NCBI GenBank assembly: GCA_028281325.1
Contig: JANQKC010000027.1
Coordinates: 186,001 to 250,000, forward strand
DNA: 64,000 nucleotides
From: Alphaproteobacteria bacterium
GTDB lineage: Bacteria > Pseudomonadota > Alphaproteobacteria > UBA8366
Reading direction: 5' to 3'
Each line of letters starts with the position of its first letter. Within the stretch, counting starts at the first letter, position 1. The notes beneath the pieces were generated by a model. The model was not told where the DNA came from, did not search any database, and saw only the letters and a list, made by a program, of their open reading frames with translations. Shown in pieces: positions 46,149 to 54,839 of the stretch. The position numbers and the translations under genes are program-made.

Positions 46149-48220
46149 GCCGAGACCTCCTGCAGGAAGGCTGCAAGCGCCTTCCCCGGCCGCGCGTCGT
46201 CGAATAGCACATCACAACGATCTCGGATTTCGGCGGAGATTCGCGCCCGTTCCACCGGATCAGTGCCGAGTTTGACCGCGATATCGACATAGTCTTGCGA
46301 CGACTCCGCGACACAATCCGATAGCTCCATATGCCGGTACAGCGCCAGTGTGCCGCGGCCCTGTAAGGAACTGGCAGGCAATGTCACAATGGGAAGGCCG
46401 GCCGCAAATCCTTGGTAGCTGGTATTGCCGCCACCAAATGGCCAAGTGTCGAGCAGTACGTCAGCGGACGCCATCATCGCATAGAACTGCTTTCGTTTAA
46501 CGCGCTGCAGTATCCGGACTCGGTCAAAAACATCGCCGAAAATCGGACGCCACCGGGCCTTCAGGCGCTCGGTCATCGTCGCCTCGATGCCCTCGAACAT
46601 CACAAGGCATCCGGCGGGGTCGCGTCGCAGAATCTCCACGAGCGGTGCATCCATGTCGGGATGGACCTTGAACAGACTTTGCGCGCACAGATAAACTGTC
46701 GCGTCGTCTGGCAGACCCAGCGGCGAACGCGGATTGGACGCTTTAGGCATATCGGGTCGTCGATAACAGGTTTGCACGCCATCCAACCGAACGAGGCGCT
46801 CGCTGTAATAGGATTGCCCGTCCGGCGGCTCGGCAAAATCGTTGGAGAGATAGTAATCGACGGTGGACACGCCGGTCGTTGCCGGATGCCCCCAGAAGAC
46901 GCATTGAACCGGTGCGAGTCGAGCATGAGCCAATAAATAGCTTAGGTTTTCCAAACCGATATCGGCATATATTAAGATATCGCATTGGTGCGATGCGATG
47001 GTTTGCCGCGCCAGACCATACACATTGGGGATTTTGACCACCGTGGCCACGTCCTGCAGTTCGGGTAAAACGTCTGCCTTGAGCGACGTGGCCGCAAAGA
47101 GGGTGACATCGAACCTCTCCTTCGGCAAATGGTCGAATAAACCGCGCATCGTCCACGCGACCGCGTGATCGAAAAAAAATGAGGAGCAGAAGCCCACGCG
47201 CAACGGCCGCTGACGGTCGCGCTCTATACCACGTTCACAATGCGGCGCCGTCCAACTAAGCGATGGGCACATTCGTCGGAACGCGTTGGAAAGGCGCATC
47301 GAGTTGTCGCGGTCATTTATACCATGATATGCGCGATAGAAATTCAGCACCGGTGCATTGAGCGGCGGCTCGCTCAAACGCAAATCCGTTGTTGAAAGAG
47401 CGTCCAGGCGCGCCGAAAACCGACGACGCCATGTCTCGATATCCTGGGCCGACTTCGGGATAACCGGCATCAACCACATGTCCGCCAGCAAAAATCTTGG
47501 ATCACGCCGCAAGTCGATTGCCGCCGCGAAGTCGGCTGCCGCAGCCTCCGCATCGCCCTGCGCCGCAAACACCAAAGCCCTGTTATAATGCGCGTCGGCA
47601 TATGCTGGGTTCAGGGCGATTGCGCGGTCAAGCGAAGCGATGGCCAGATCGTAGCGACGCATCATCTTCCAGGCGTTGCCCAAACTGTTATGCGCCTCGG
47701 CAAGGTTCGGATCGATTTCAACCGCCTTGCTAAAGGCGGAAACCGCCTCCTCGAACTTACCGGCTGATCGCAACACAAGCCCCAGATTGATGTGCGCGCT
47801 CGCACGGTTGGGTCGCAATCGAATTGCCTGACGCAACGCCACTTCCGCCTCGGCAAACCGCCCGAGCGTTCGCAACGCAATGCCGAGATTGTTGCAGGCG
47901 TCGGCATTCTCCGGATCGAGTTCGAGCGCGCGTTTGTAGTATCCGAGCGCGGCCATCGCATCCCCGCCGGCGACGGCCACCGCCCCCGCGCTGACATGAA
48001 ACATCGCCTCCGACGGCTTGGCCGCAATGGCGGCGGCGATCCGCTGTAGCGCCTCGCCGTGCCGCCCCAGCGCATGCAGCGACAGACCATCGAGATGAAG
48101 CGCATCCGCGTGCGCAGGGTTTTCGTCGAGGACCGACTGGAACAGCGTCCGCGCTTCGGCGTGGTCGCCCCGACGCTGCAAGTCGAGCGCGCTTTCCAGA
48201 ACTTCGATGTCATCCGGCAT
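46145..48220 (-). CDS. TPR-repeat O-GlcNAc transferase (OGT/SPINDLY-like)
   Basis: TPRs, then LRVGFCSSFFFDHAVAWTMRGLFDHL, ILIYADIGLENLSYLLAHARLAPVQCVFWGHPATTGVSTVDYYLS, FGGGNTSYQGFAAGLPIVTLP. Confidence 0.83.
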   Translation of the reverse strand: MPDDIEVLESALDLQRRGDHAEARTLFQSVLDENPAHADALHLDGLSLHALGRHGEALQRIAAAIAAKPSEAMFHVSAGAVAVAGGDAMAALGYYKRALELDPENADACNNLGIALRTLGRFAEAEVALRQAIRLRPNRASAHINLGLVLRSAGKFEEAVSAFSKAVEIDPNLAEAHNSLGNAWKMMRRYDLAIASLDRAIALNPAYADAHYNRALVFAAQGDAEAAAADFAAAIDLRRDPRFLLADMWLMPVIPKSAQDIETWRRRFSARLDALSTTDLRLSEPPLNAPVLNFYRAYHGINDRDNSMRLSNAFRRMCPSLSWTAPHCERGIERDRQRPLRVGFCSSFFFDHAVAWTMRGLFDHLPKERFDVTLFAATSLKADVLPELQDVATVVKIPNVYGLARQTIASHQCDILIYADIGLENLSYLLAHARLAPVQCVFWGHPATTGVSTVDYYLSNDFAEPPDGQSYYSERLVRLDGVQTCYRRPDMPKASNPRSPLGLPDDATVYLCAQSLFKVHPDMDAPLVEILRRDPAGCLVMFEGIEATMTERLKARWRPIFGDVFDRVRILQRVKRKQFYAMMASADVLLDTWPFGGGNTSYQGFAAGLPIVTLPASSLQGRGTLALYRHMELSDCVAESSQDYVDIAVKLGTDPVERARISAEIRDRCDVLFDDARPGKALAAFLQEVSA

Positions 48221-48279
48221 GGTGCGGTCGTCTAGGTTGACGTTTACCCGATGGGCCAGCGGCTGCTAGACTCGCCAGC

Positions 48280-48942
48280 ATGAAAAGTCTGGTGATCTTC
48301 GGCACGGGCCAGATCGGTCAGGTCGCACATTACTATTTTTCGAAAGATAGCGACTACACCGTTGCGGGTTTCACCGTCGATGCAGCCTATCTTACCAAGG
48401 ATTCCGTTCAGGGTCTCCCGGTATTTCCCTTTGCGACTTTGGAAGAACACTGTTCGCCGGACGACACCGATATCTTCATCGCCATGGGATACGGCGGCCT
48501 GAACCAGCACCGCCGTACGAAACTGGCGGAAGCACGGGCAAAAGGCTACAGCGCCGCCCACTACGTCTCGACCCAGGCATCGGTCTGGGACGGGTTCGAG
48601 GCCCGCGACAACCTGTTCCTGCTGGAGAACAACGTGATCCAGCCCGGCGTGGTGATCGGCGAAAACACCACACTGTGGAGCGGCAACCATATCGGCCATC
48701 ATTCGAAGATCGGCGCGAATGTCTTCGTCGCCAGCCATGCGGTCGTCTCCGGGGCGGTGACGATCGGCGACAATTGCTTCATCGGCGTCAACGCCACCAT
48801 CGCCGACAACGTGACGGTCGGCGACGACTGCGTGATCGGCGCGGGCGCTTTGATCCTCACCGATGCGCCGGACAAGAGCGTCTATTCGGGCCACGCGAGC
48901 GAGAAATCCAAGGTTCCAAGCAACCGGCTGCGGGGCCTCTAA
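48280..48942 (+). CDS. PglD/NeuD-like sugar O-/N-acyltransferase (left-handed beta-helix)
   Basis: Rossmann-like N-terminus KSLVIFGTGQIGQVAHYYF; hexapeptide repeats VIQPGVVIGENTTLWSGNHIGHHSKIGANVFVASHAVVSGAVTIGDNCFIGVNATIADNVTVGDDCVIGAGALI. Confidence 0.85.
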   Translation: MKSLVIFGTGQIGQVAHYYFSKDSDYTVAGFTVDAAYLTKDSVQGLPVFPFATLEEHCSPDDTDIFIAMGYGGLNQHRRTKLAEARAKGYSAAHYVSTQASVWDGFEARDNLFLLENNVIQPGVVIGENTTLWSGNHIGHHSKIGANVFVASHAVVSGAVTIGDNCFIGVNATIADNVTVGDDCVIGAGALILTDAPDKSVYSGHASEKSKVPSNRLRGL

Positions 48943-49853
48943 TGCGGTGGCGTAAACTCGGCAGGGTTTTTACCGCCGAGGGCCAGCGACCCTGGATGCA
49001 CAGCCACGCGTCGATGCCTTTTGCGGAACCATTGGATAACGGTCGTATCCGCGTTTGGTTCACGCCGCGCGACCGGCACAATCAATCGCATCTCGGCTGG
49101 CTCGAAATCGGTCTCGATGATCCATCGACCATCCTGGAGTTGGCGCGCAAGCCGACGCTTGCTCCGGGTCGAGACGGCGGTTTCGACGACACCGGTGCGA
49201 TGGGCTCCTGGCTGGTCGACCAAGACGGCGAACGGCGGCACTATTATATCGGATGGACCCAATCGGGCGCGGCGCCGTTCCATCTTTCAATCGGGATCGC
49301 GCGAAACCGGGACAGCGGAATGACGTTCACGCGAATCGAAAACAACCCGGTTCATGACCGGAACCCGCACGACCCCATCCTCGTTTCGACGCCCTGCGTC
49401 GTCGTCTCCGATAGCCATTGGGCGATGTACTATCTCTCGGCGACGCGATGGCGCCACGGAAACCCCTTCCCCGACTACAACATCCGCCGCGCGACCAGTC
49501 CCGATGGGGTCGACTGGAAACCGGATACCGTTCCCTGCATCGACTTCGCCGACCCGTCCGAATGCGCGATCGCCCGCCCTTGCGTCATCCAAGACGGCGG
49601 CTTGTGGCGGATGTGGTACTGCCACCGGGGGGATGACTATGAGTACCGCATCGGCTACGCGGAGTCCGGCGACGGCAAGGCCTGGACCCGGCGCGATGAT
49701 CGAGCCGGCCTTACCGTGTCGGACGGCGGTTGGGATAGCGAGATGACGGCCTACCCGTTCGTCTTCGATCATGCCGGGAACCGCTACATGCTATATGCCG
49801 GTAACGGCTACGGTCGCGCCGGCATAGGGCTCGCCGTGCTCGATCACGACTAA
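48942..49853 (+). CDS. Glycosidase-like five-bladed beta-propeller protein (GH43/GH32/GH130-type fold)
   Basis: Start codon overlaps upstream stop (TAATG); repeated propeller motifs YYIGWTQSG, MYYLSATRW, WRMWYCHRGDDYEYRIGYAESGDGKAW, YMLYAGNGYGRAGIGLAV. Confidence 0.65.
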   Translation: MRWRKLGRVFTAEGQRPWMHSHASMPFAEPLDNGRIRVWFTPRDRHNQSHLGWLEIGLDDPSTILELARKPTLAPGRDGGFDDTGAMGSWLVDQDGERRHYYIGWTQSGAAPFHLSIGIARNRDSGMTFTRIENNPVHDRNPHDPILVSTPCVVVSDSHWAMYYLSATRWRHGNPFPDYNIRRATSPDGVDWKPDTVPCIDFADPSECAIARPCVIQDGGLWRMWYCHRGDDYEYRIGYAESGDGKAWTRRDDRAGLTVSDGGWDSEMTAYPFVFDHAGNRYMLYAGNGYGRAGIGLAVLDHD

Positions 49854-49860
49854 CGCCGCG

Positions 49861-50697
49861 TCAACCGTCCCCCTTGTCGCCATCGAAAACACGGTCGAGA
49901 TCGGCGCGGGTTGGAAATCCATCGACAAGCAGATCGTCCCGGGGCTTGTAGAGGTACGGATTGGGGTAGTCGCGTGCGACGAAACTCGGCTCGTCGAGGT
50001 TGTTGTAGCGAAAACTTGCGGCCCATCGCACGCCCTCACCCTGCGCCGCACCGGTCCGATGCACCAGGAACATTGAAAAGATCACCAGATCGCCGGGTTC
50101 CGCCTCGATCGCCCGAAACGCGGCATGATCAATCACGGAGGACCGCACCCGGTTACCGAAAGCATGCGGTTCCGTCGGCAAGAGTCCGTTCCGATGACTG
50201 CCCGGAAGAAACTCCAGCGGCGCATTGTCCAACCCTGCCGAGACCAACGGCAGCCACGCCACCACGCCATCGAGACTGCCTTGCACGCTGCGCCAATCCT
50301 GGTGCGGCGGCGTGCGATGATAGCCGCCGGGAACCTTCAACGCTTCGGAAATGATGTGAACGACCGGCCGAGTCGAGATCACGGGCTGCCGTAGGCCCAG
50401 ACCCGTAACGGTGGTCAAAAGGTCCGCGCTGACGCCAAGCCGATGCAAGGCCGGGAGATACTGCGTCACCTTGGCGGCCGCAAGATAGCTTGGCATCGAT
50501 GTTCGGAACAGGTCGGCAAGCGATCGATCGAACGCAGCCCCGGACAGATCTCCGGCAAGGCCGTGCCGTTGCATCTGACGGCGAAAGACATGCCGGAAGG
50601 CGTCGACCAATTCGGCAAGGCTGGCAGGATCGAAGTACCCTCGGAACACAACCAGTCCTTCTTCGTGAAACTGCCGGCGTCGCGTTGCGTCGTTCAT
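49861..50697 (-). CDS. Phytanoyl-CoA dioxygenase (PhyH) family protein
   Basis: EEGLVVFRGYFDPASLAELVDAFR; HQDW...VVAWLPLVSAGLDNAPLEFLPGSHRNGL; GDLVIFSMFLVHRTG. Confidence 0.8.
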   Translation of the reverse strand: MNDATRRRQFHEEGLVVFRGYFDPASLAELVDAFRHVFRRQMQRHGLAGDLSGAAFDRSLADLFRTSMPSYLAAAKVTQYLPALHRLGVSADLLTTVTGLGLRQPVISTRPVVHIISEALKVPGGYHRTPPHQDWRSVQGSLDGVVAWLPLVSAGLDNAPLEFLPGSHRNGLLPTEPHAFGNRVRSSVIDHAAFRAIEAEPGDLVIFSMFLVHRTGAAQGEGVRWAASFRYNNLDEPSFVARDYPNPYLYKPRDDLLVDGFPTRADLDRVFDGDKGDG

Positions 50698-50761
50698 GTC
50701 GCGACTGTACGTCATGCTGACGAGCCTTCCAAATACCGAAACGCTGTGTCAGCCTGCATCG

Positions 50762-51415
50762 ATGACATCAAGCGAACCGAAAGACGATGCCGCGACGCCG
50801 GCGTATCGGCAACTCGCCGACCATTATGAAGCTTGCCTCGATCGGCACGGCGATACGCACCGAGGCGTCGATTGGCCGAATGCCGCGGATGCGGAAACGC
50901 GCTACCGCGTAATGCTCGACGTCATGCGCGAGCAACCGGACACACCGGCCTCCGTCCTCGATATCGGGTGCGGCGCCGGCCACCTGCTCACGCATATCCG
51001 GGCGTCGGGCCGGCCGATTGACTATCGCGGTCTGGATATCTCACACAAATTTGTCGACCTGTGCCGCAGCAAGTTCCCGGAAGCCACATTCCATCGCGCC
51101 GATCTTTTGCAGGACGCGCACGGGATCGAACCTGCCGATTATGCCGTCCTCAACGGCGTCTTCACGGAAAAGCTGACCCTTTCGCAAGAGGAAATGACCG
51201 ATTTCATGCGGCGACTGTTGGTCGCCGCTTGGCCGCTGACGGTAAAGGGCATGGCGTTCAACGTCATGTCGATCCAGGTCGATTGGCAGCGCGACGATCT
51301 GTTTCACATGCCTTTCGACACTCTTGCCGATTTCGTGACCAAGAATCTGACCCGGCGTTTTGTCTTCCGCCAAGACTACGGTTTGTACGAATACACCGCC
51401 TATCTCTATCGATGA
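50762..51415 (+). CDS. Class I SAM-dependent methyltransferase
   Basis: SVLDIGCGAGHLLTHIRASGRPIDYRGLDISHKFVDLCRSKFPEATFHRADLLQ. Confidence 0.85.
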   Translation: MTSSEPKDDAATPAYRQLADHYEACLDRHGDTHRGVDWPNAADAETRYRVMLDVMREQPDTPASVLDIGCGAGHLLTHIRASGRPIDYRGLDISHKFVDLCRSKFPEATFHRADLLQDAHGIEPADYAVLNGVFTEKLTLSQEEMTDFMRRLLVAAWPLTVKGMAFNVMSIQVDWQRDDLFHMPFDTLADFVTKNLTRRFVFRQDYGLYEYTAYLYR

Positions 51416-51429
51416 TCTCGATTGTAACC

Positions 51430-51481
51430 CGGCAAACATTGCCGGGCAGAATCCGCCCTGCCCAATCGGCAAAATTTGCCG
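51430..51481. promoter_or_regulatory. Cluster of ftr-like palindromes
   Basis: CGGCA-AACAT-TGCCG (51430-51444) and CGGCA-AAATT-TGCCG (51467-51481), with an imperfect GGCA-GAATC-CGCC between. Confidence 0.5.
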
Positions 51482-51704
51482 AGTGGGCATCCTGACCCCG
51501 CGAACAGCAAGAAATACGGCAGTACCTGTCATTGCCGAGGTTCGGACCGCACCGCGCCACCGCCGTCCGACTGATTCGTAGCGCCCCATTTTAATATTAT
51601 TTTCAATGAGTTGTGAGGCTGAGAGAATTCATGTCGAAAACTGCCGTCGGGGAAGGAGTGGTATCGCATCATTCTTGGCCCCCGGCCCGAAAAAGAGGCT
51701 TCTC

Positions 51705-51720
51705 TGGCACAACGATTGCA
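51705..51720 (+). promoter_or_regulatory. Near-consensus sigma-54 promoter upstream of flaG-like/fliK
   Basis: TGGCACAACGATTGCA, TGGCAC -24 and TTGCA -12 with GG-N10-GC spacing. Confidence 0.8.
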
Positions 51721-51934
51721 TGCTTCGTAGGGACATAATTACCCAGGCCTCGAACGCAGATTATTACGACTGTTCAAAAAAAACCGGGCCCTGGAACGAA
51801 TCGTCCGTCGCGGAAGAATCTAGGCGAACGGGCGGCGTGAAAAACGTGCGGCCATAGAAAATTCTGAATAACGCACCGAAAGGCCGCATGAAACACCGCC
51901 GTGAACCGGCAGAACGCAGGTTCAGGAGGACAAA

Positions 51935-52369
51935 ATGGACGTACAATTCGTCGCCAAACCGGCCCTTTCATCCGGGTCGGGAAACGCACAGCAGGCAAAT
52001 TCGACACCGAACGCCGGCGCCGAATCCAGTGCAAAGGCGCTCATCAACAACGCGGTGCCGGTTCCTCAAGAAAGCACAAGCCCGTCGGCCGAGCGTCGCC
52101 AGGACAAGCTTGGCAAGCAGCAGGAAGAATCCGTTACCGCACAACAGGCCATCGAAAGCCTGCGCCTTAGCAACCGGCGTACCCAGCTCGACTTCAACAC
52201 GGAACTGAACACGATCTTTCTTCAGATCGTGGACACACGCACCGAAGAGGTGGTCGATACGATTCCGCCAGAAGAGTTGGTGCGCCAGCTTCAAGGCCGA
52301 TTCGATCCGCCGGTTCAAGCCGCGTTTGAGGATTCGTCCGGTGGCGTTGTGATCGACAAGTCGATCTAG
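51935..52369 (+). CDS. FlaG-like protein
   Basis: AGGAGG RBS; C-terminal RRTQLDFNTELNTIFLQIVDTRTEEVVDTIPPEELVRQLQGRFD resembles FlaG family core. Confidence 0.6.
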   Translation: MDVQFVAKPALSSGSGNAQQANSTPNAGAESSAKALINNAVPVPQESTSPSAERRQDKLGKQQEESVTAQQAIESLRLSNRRTQLDFNTELNTIFLQIVDTRTEEVVDTIPPEELVRQLQGRFDPPVQAAFEDSSGGVVIDKSI

Positions 52370-52624
52370 TCAGGTTCGTTTGCCGACCCGGCCCGCCGCA
52401 GGCACTGCTTCGCGGCGCATTTTCGCATGCGCGGCGTGTCGTATCGGGGCCGACCATAAGACGGAAAAAAATACCCCGATCCGACAGCATAAATTTCCCA
52501 GCCGGCAATAAATGCCATTCCCATCAGGTTCCGCGCGATAGTTTCTTCATACTATTCAATAAGTTAAATATGGCCCGCCGATTGCTCAGTCCAGGACGCA
52601 TTGGTAATCCATGTCGTGAGCTGA

Positions 52625-54022
52625 ATGAGCGCAACCGCCATATTCCCGTCCACCGACCCTGTTGCCCCGTTACCGCCGGGCAAAAGCGGCACGACTGCGT
52701 CGACGGATGACGATCAGGCATTTGCGGACCTGCTGGGCGATGGCTCGATTTCCGATCTCGTTCTCGCGAGTTTAGCCCGCCAAGCCACGCCGGACGCCCG
52801 GCTCCAACAGAACGGCATCGCGGACCAGCCAGCCGATGCCGCGACACCGCAACTCGACGCTCCGCAGCCGCCTGACGCGCCGCGCGATCGCGCGCGCCCG
52901 CCGCAACAGGCAGAACCGGAACGGCAAGCTCCGGAAGAGCCCGCGCCCCCTTCTGATGCGGCGGCGGTATCGCCACTGATTGGGCATGCCGCACCGGGCG
53001 AGCAAAAGGCCGCCCGTCCCGCCCCTGCATCGCCGGCGCAACCGAACGGGCAAGCCGATCAGACAACCGCAGCGCAAACCCGTGCCGCAACGGCGCCCGC
53101 CCAAACCCAGCCCGCCGCCGCCCCGAACACGCCGCCGCGCGCGCAAGTCACGGAGACACCCGCCGACCTTGTATCGCAGCCGGGCAATACCTTGACCGCC
53201 AACGCCGCTGTCGTGGCGCAAAAAGCCACCGACAGCCGGGCACAGCTTGCCGCCACCGCTGAACCGGCCGCCGGCTTGGCCGCCCAGAATGCTCAGCAGC
53301 GCGCCCTCGGCAATGGACAGGGGGCACGAACGCCGGGTCAACTCGCCAGCGATGCCGCAGCGGCCAAAGCCGCGGCGCAGAACAGCCAGACCGCGCCGCA
53401 ACCCACAATGCCCGCGACGGATGCCTTCAATGCAATGTTGGCAACGCAAGCGGCCCCGGCATCGCAACCGGCGCCCACGGCGGGCTCTTTCGCCCGCGCC
53501 GAACAGGCAATGCTTGCGAGCAACGGCAGCGCGGGCCAGCCCGTAGCCCGGCAGGCATCCAACCCGGCGCCCGTGCAGCCACCCAAACCGCCCGTGCCGC
53601 CGAAACTGGTGACCAACCAGGTTGCCGTCCAGATTCAGAAAGCGGCGGCGCAAGGCTCGGACCGGATCAATATCCAGCTCAAGCCGGCTGAGCTGGGCCG
53701 CGTCGAGGTCCAGATGGACGTGGCCAAGGATGGTCGCGTCACCGCCGTCATTTCAGCGGACCGGTCCGAGACCTTGGACCTGTTGCAACGTGACGCGCGG
53801 GCCTTGCAGAACGCGTTGAACGACGCGGGATTGCGGACCGATTCCGATAGCCTGAGTTTCAACCTGAAAGGTCAGAACCACGCGCAACGCGACGGTGACG
53901 GCTCCGCCGGCCAGCCAGGGAGCGACGACGTGCTGGGCGACGGCGCGGACGGCGCCGACGACTCCGGCCTAGTCGCCCGGCAGGACATCATGACCGACGA
54001 CCGCATCGACATCGAAGTGTAA
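52625..54022 (+). CDS. fliK: Flagellar hook-length control protein FliK
   Basis: Ala/Gln/Pro-rich N-terminus; C-terminal INIQLKPAELGRVEVQMDVAKDGRVTAVISADRSETLDLLQRDARALQNALNDAGLRTDSDSLSFNL. Confidence 0.9.
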   Translation: MSATAIFPSTDPVAPLPPGKSGTTASTDDDQAFADLLGDGSISDLVLASLARQATPDARLQQNGIADQPADAATPQLDAPQPPDAPRDRARPPQQAEPERQAPEEPAPPSDAAAVSPLIGHAAPGEQKAARPAPASPAQPNGQADQTTAAQTRAATAPAQTQPAAAPNTPPRAQVTETPADLVSQPGNTLTANAAVVAQKATDSRAQLAATAEPAAGLAAQNAQQRALGNGQGARTPGQLASDAAAAKAAAQNSQTAPQPTMPATDAFNAMLATQAAPASQPAPTAGSFARAEQAMLASNGSAGQPVARQASNPAPVQPPKPPVPPKLVTNQVAVQIQKAAAQGSDRINIQLKPAELGRVEVQMDVAKDGRVTAVISADRSETLDLLQRDARALQNALNDAGLRTDSDSLSFNLKGQNHAQRDGDGSAGQPGSDDVLGDGADGADDSGLVARQDIMTDDRIDIEV

Positions 54023-54049
54023 ACGCAAGGACGCATCGGGGAATCGACC

Positions 54050-54775
54050 ATGGAAATCGATGTCAACGGCATCATCAATCCCAATAGAACGGAATCCAAC
54101 AGCAGTTCGTCGTTGTCGAAGCTATCCAGCGACCTGGACAGTTTCCTGACGATCCTGACGACCCAACTGCAGTTTCAGGACCCGCTGGAGCCCTTGGAAT
54201 CGAGCGAGTTCACCAATCAGCTCGTCCTGTTCGCACAAGTGGAACAGGACATTCAGCAGAACCAGAATCTTGAGCAGATGGTGTCGCTGCAGCAGGACAA
54301 CATCGCGGTCGGCGCCTTGTCCTTCATGAACAAGTCGGTCGATGTCGCCTGGCCGGTATCGGAACTGCGGAACGGCGAGGCTTCCTTCAGCTACATCCTG
54401 TCGAGAGAGGCAACCGCCGCCACCCTGACCATCCTGGACCAGAACGGCCAAAGCGTCCGCACGGAAACCGCCGAAGTCACCGAAGGCCGGCACGATTTCG
54501 ATTGGGACGGCAAGGACGATATCGGCAATACGCTGGAAGACGGCGTTTACATCATCCAGGTCAACGCGTTGGACGCGAACAATCAGCCGATCGAAGTCGG
54601 ATACAGCACCTTCGGCACCGTGACCGGCGTTGCCTTGGACGGCGGCACCGCGATTCTGGAAATCGGCGACGTGCAAGTGCCCTTGGGCAACGTTACACGC
54701 ATCCGCGAACCCGGCGAATTAGGCGACGGCAGCGGCGAAACAGACGACGAGACGACGGAGGATTTGGACGCCTGA
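54050..54775 (+). CDS. flgD: Flagellar hook assembly protein FlgD
   Basis: LDSFLTILTTQLQFQDPLEPLESSEFTNQLVLFAQVEQDIQQNQNLEQM. Confidence 0.95.
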   Translation: MEIDVNGIINPNRTESNSSSSLSKLSSDLDSFLTILTTQLQFQDPLEPLESSEFTNQLVLFAQVEQDIQQNQNLEQMVSLQQDNIAVGALSFMNKSVDVAWPVSELRNGEASFSYILSREATAATLTILDQNGQSVRTETAEVTEGRHDFDWDGKDDIGNTLEDGVYIIQVNALDANNQPIEVGYSTFGTVTGVALDGGTAILEIGDVQVPLGNVTRIREPGELGDGSGETDDETTEDLDA

Positions 54776-54839
54776 CGATCATCGGGACGTCCAATAGCGA
54801 GAGGACCACCAGAGTTCGACTGAATAAGGGAAGCATGCG

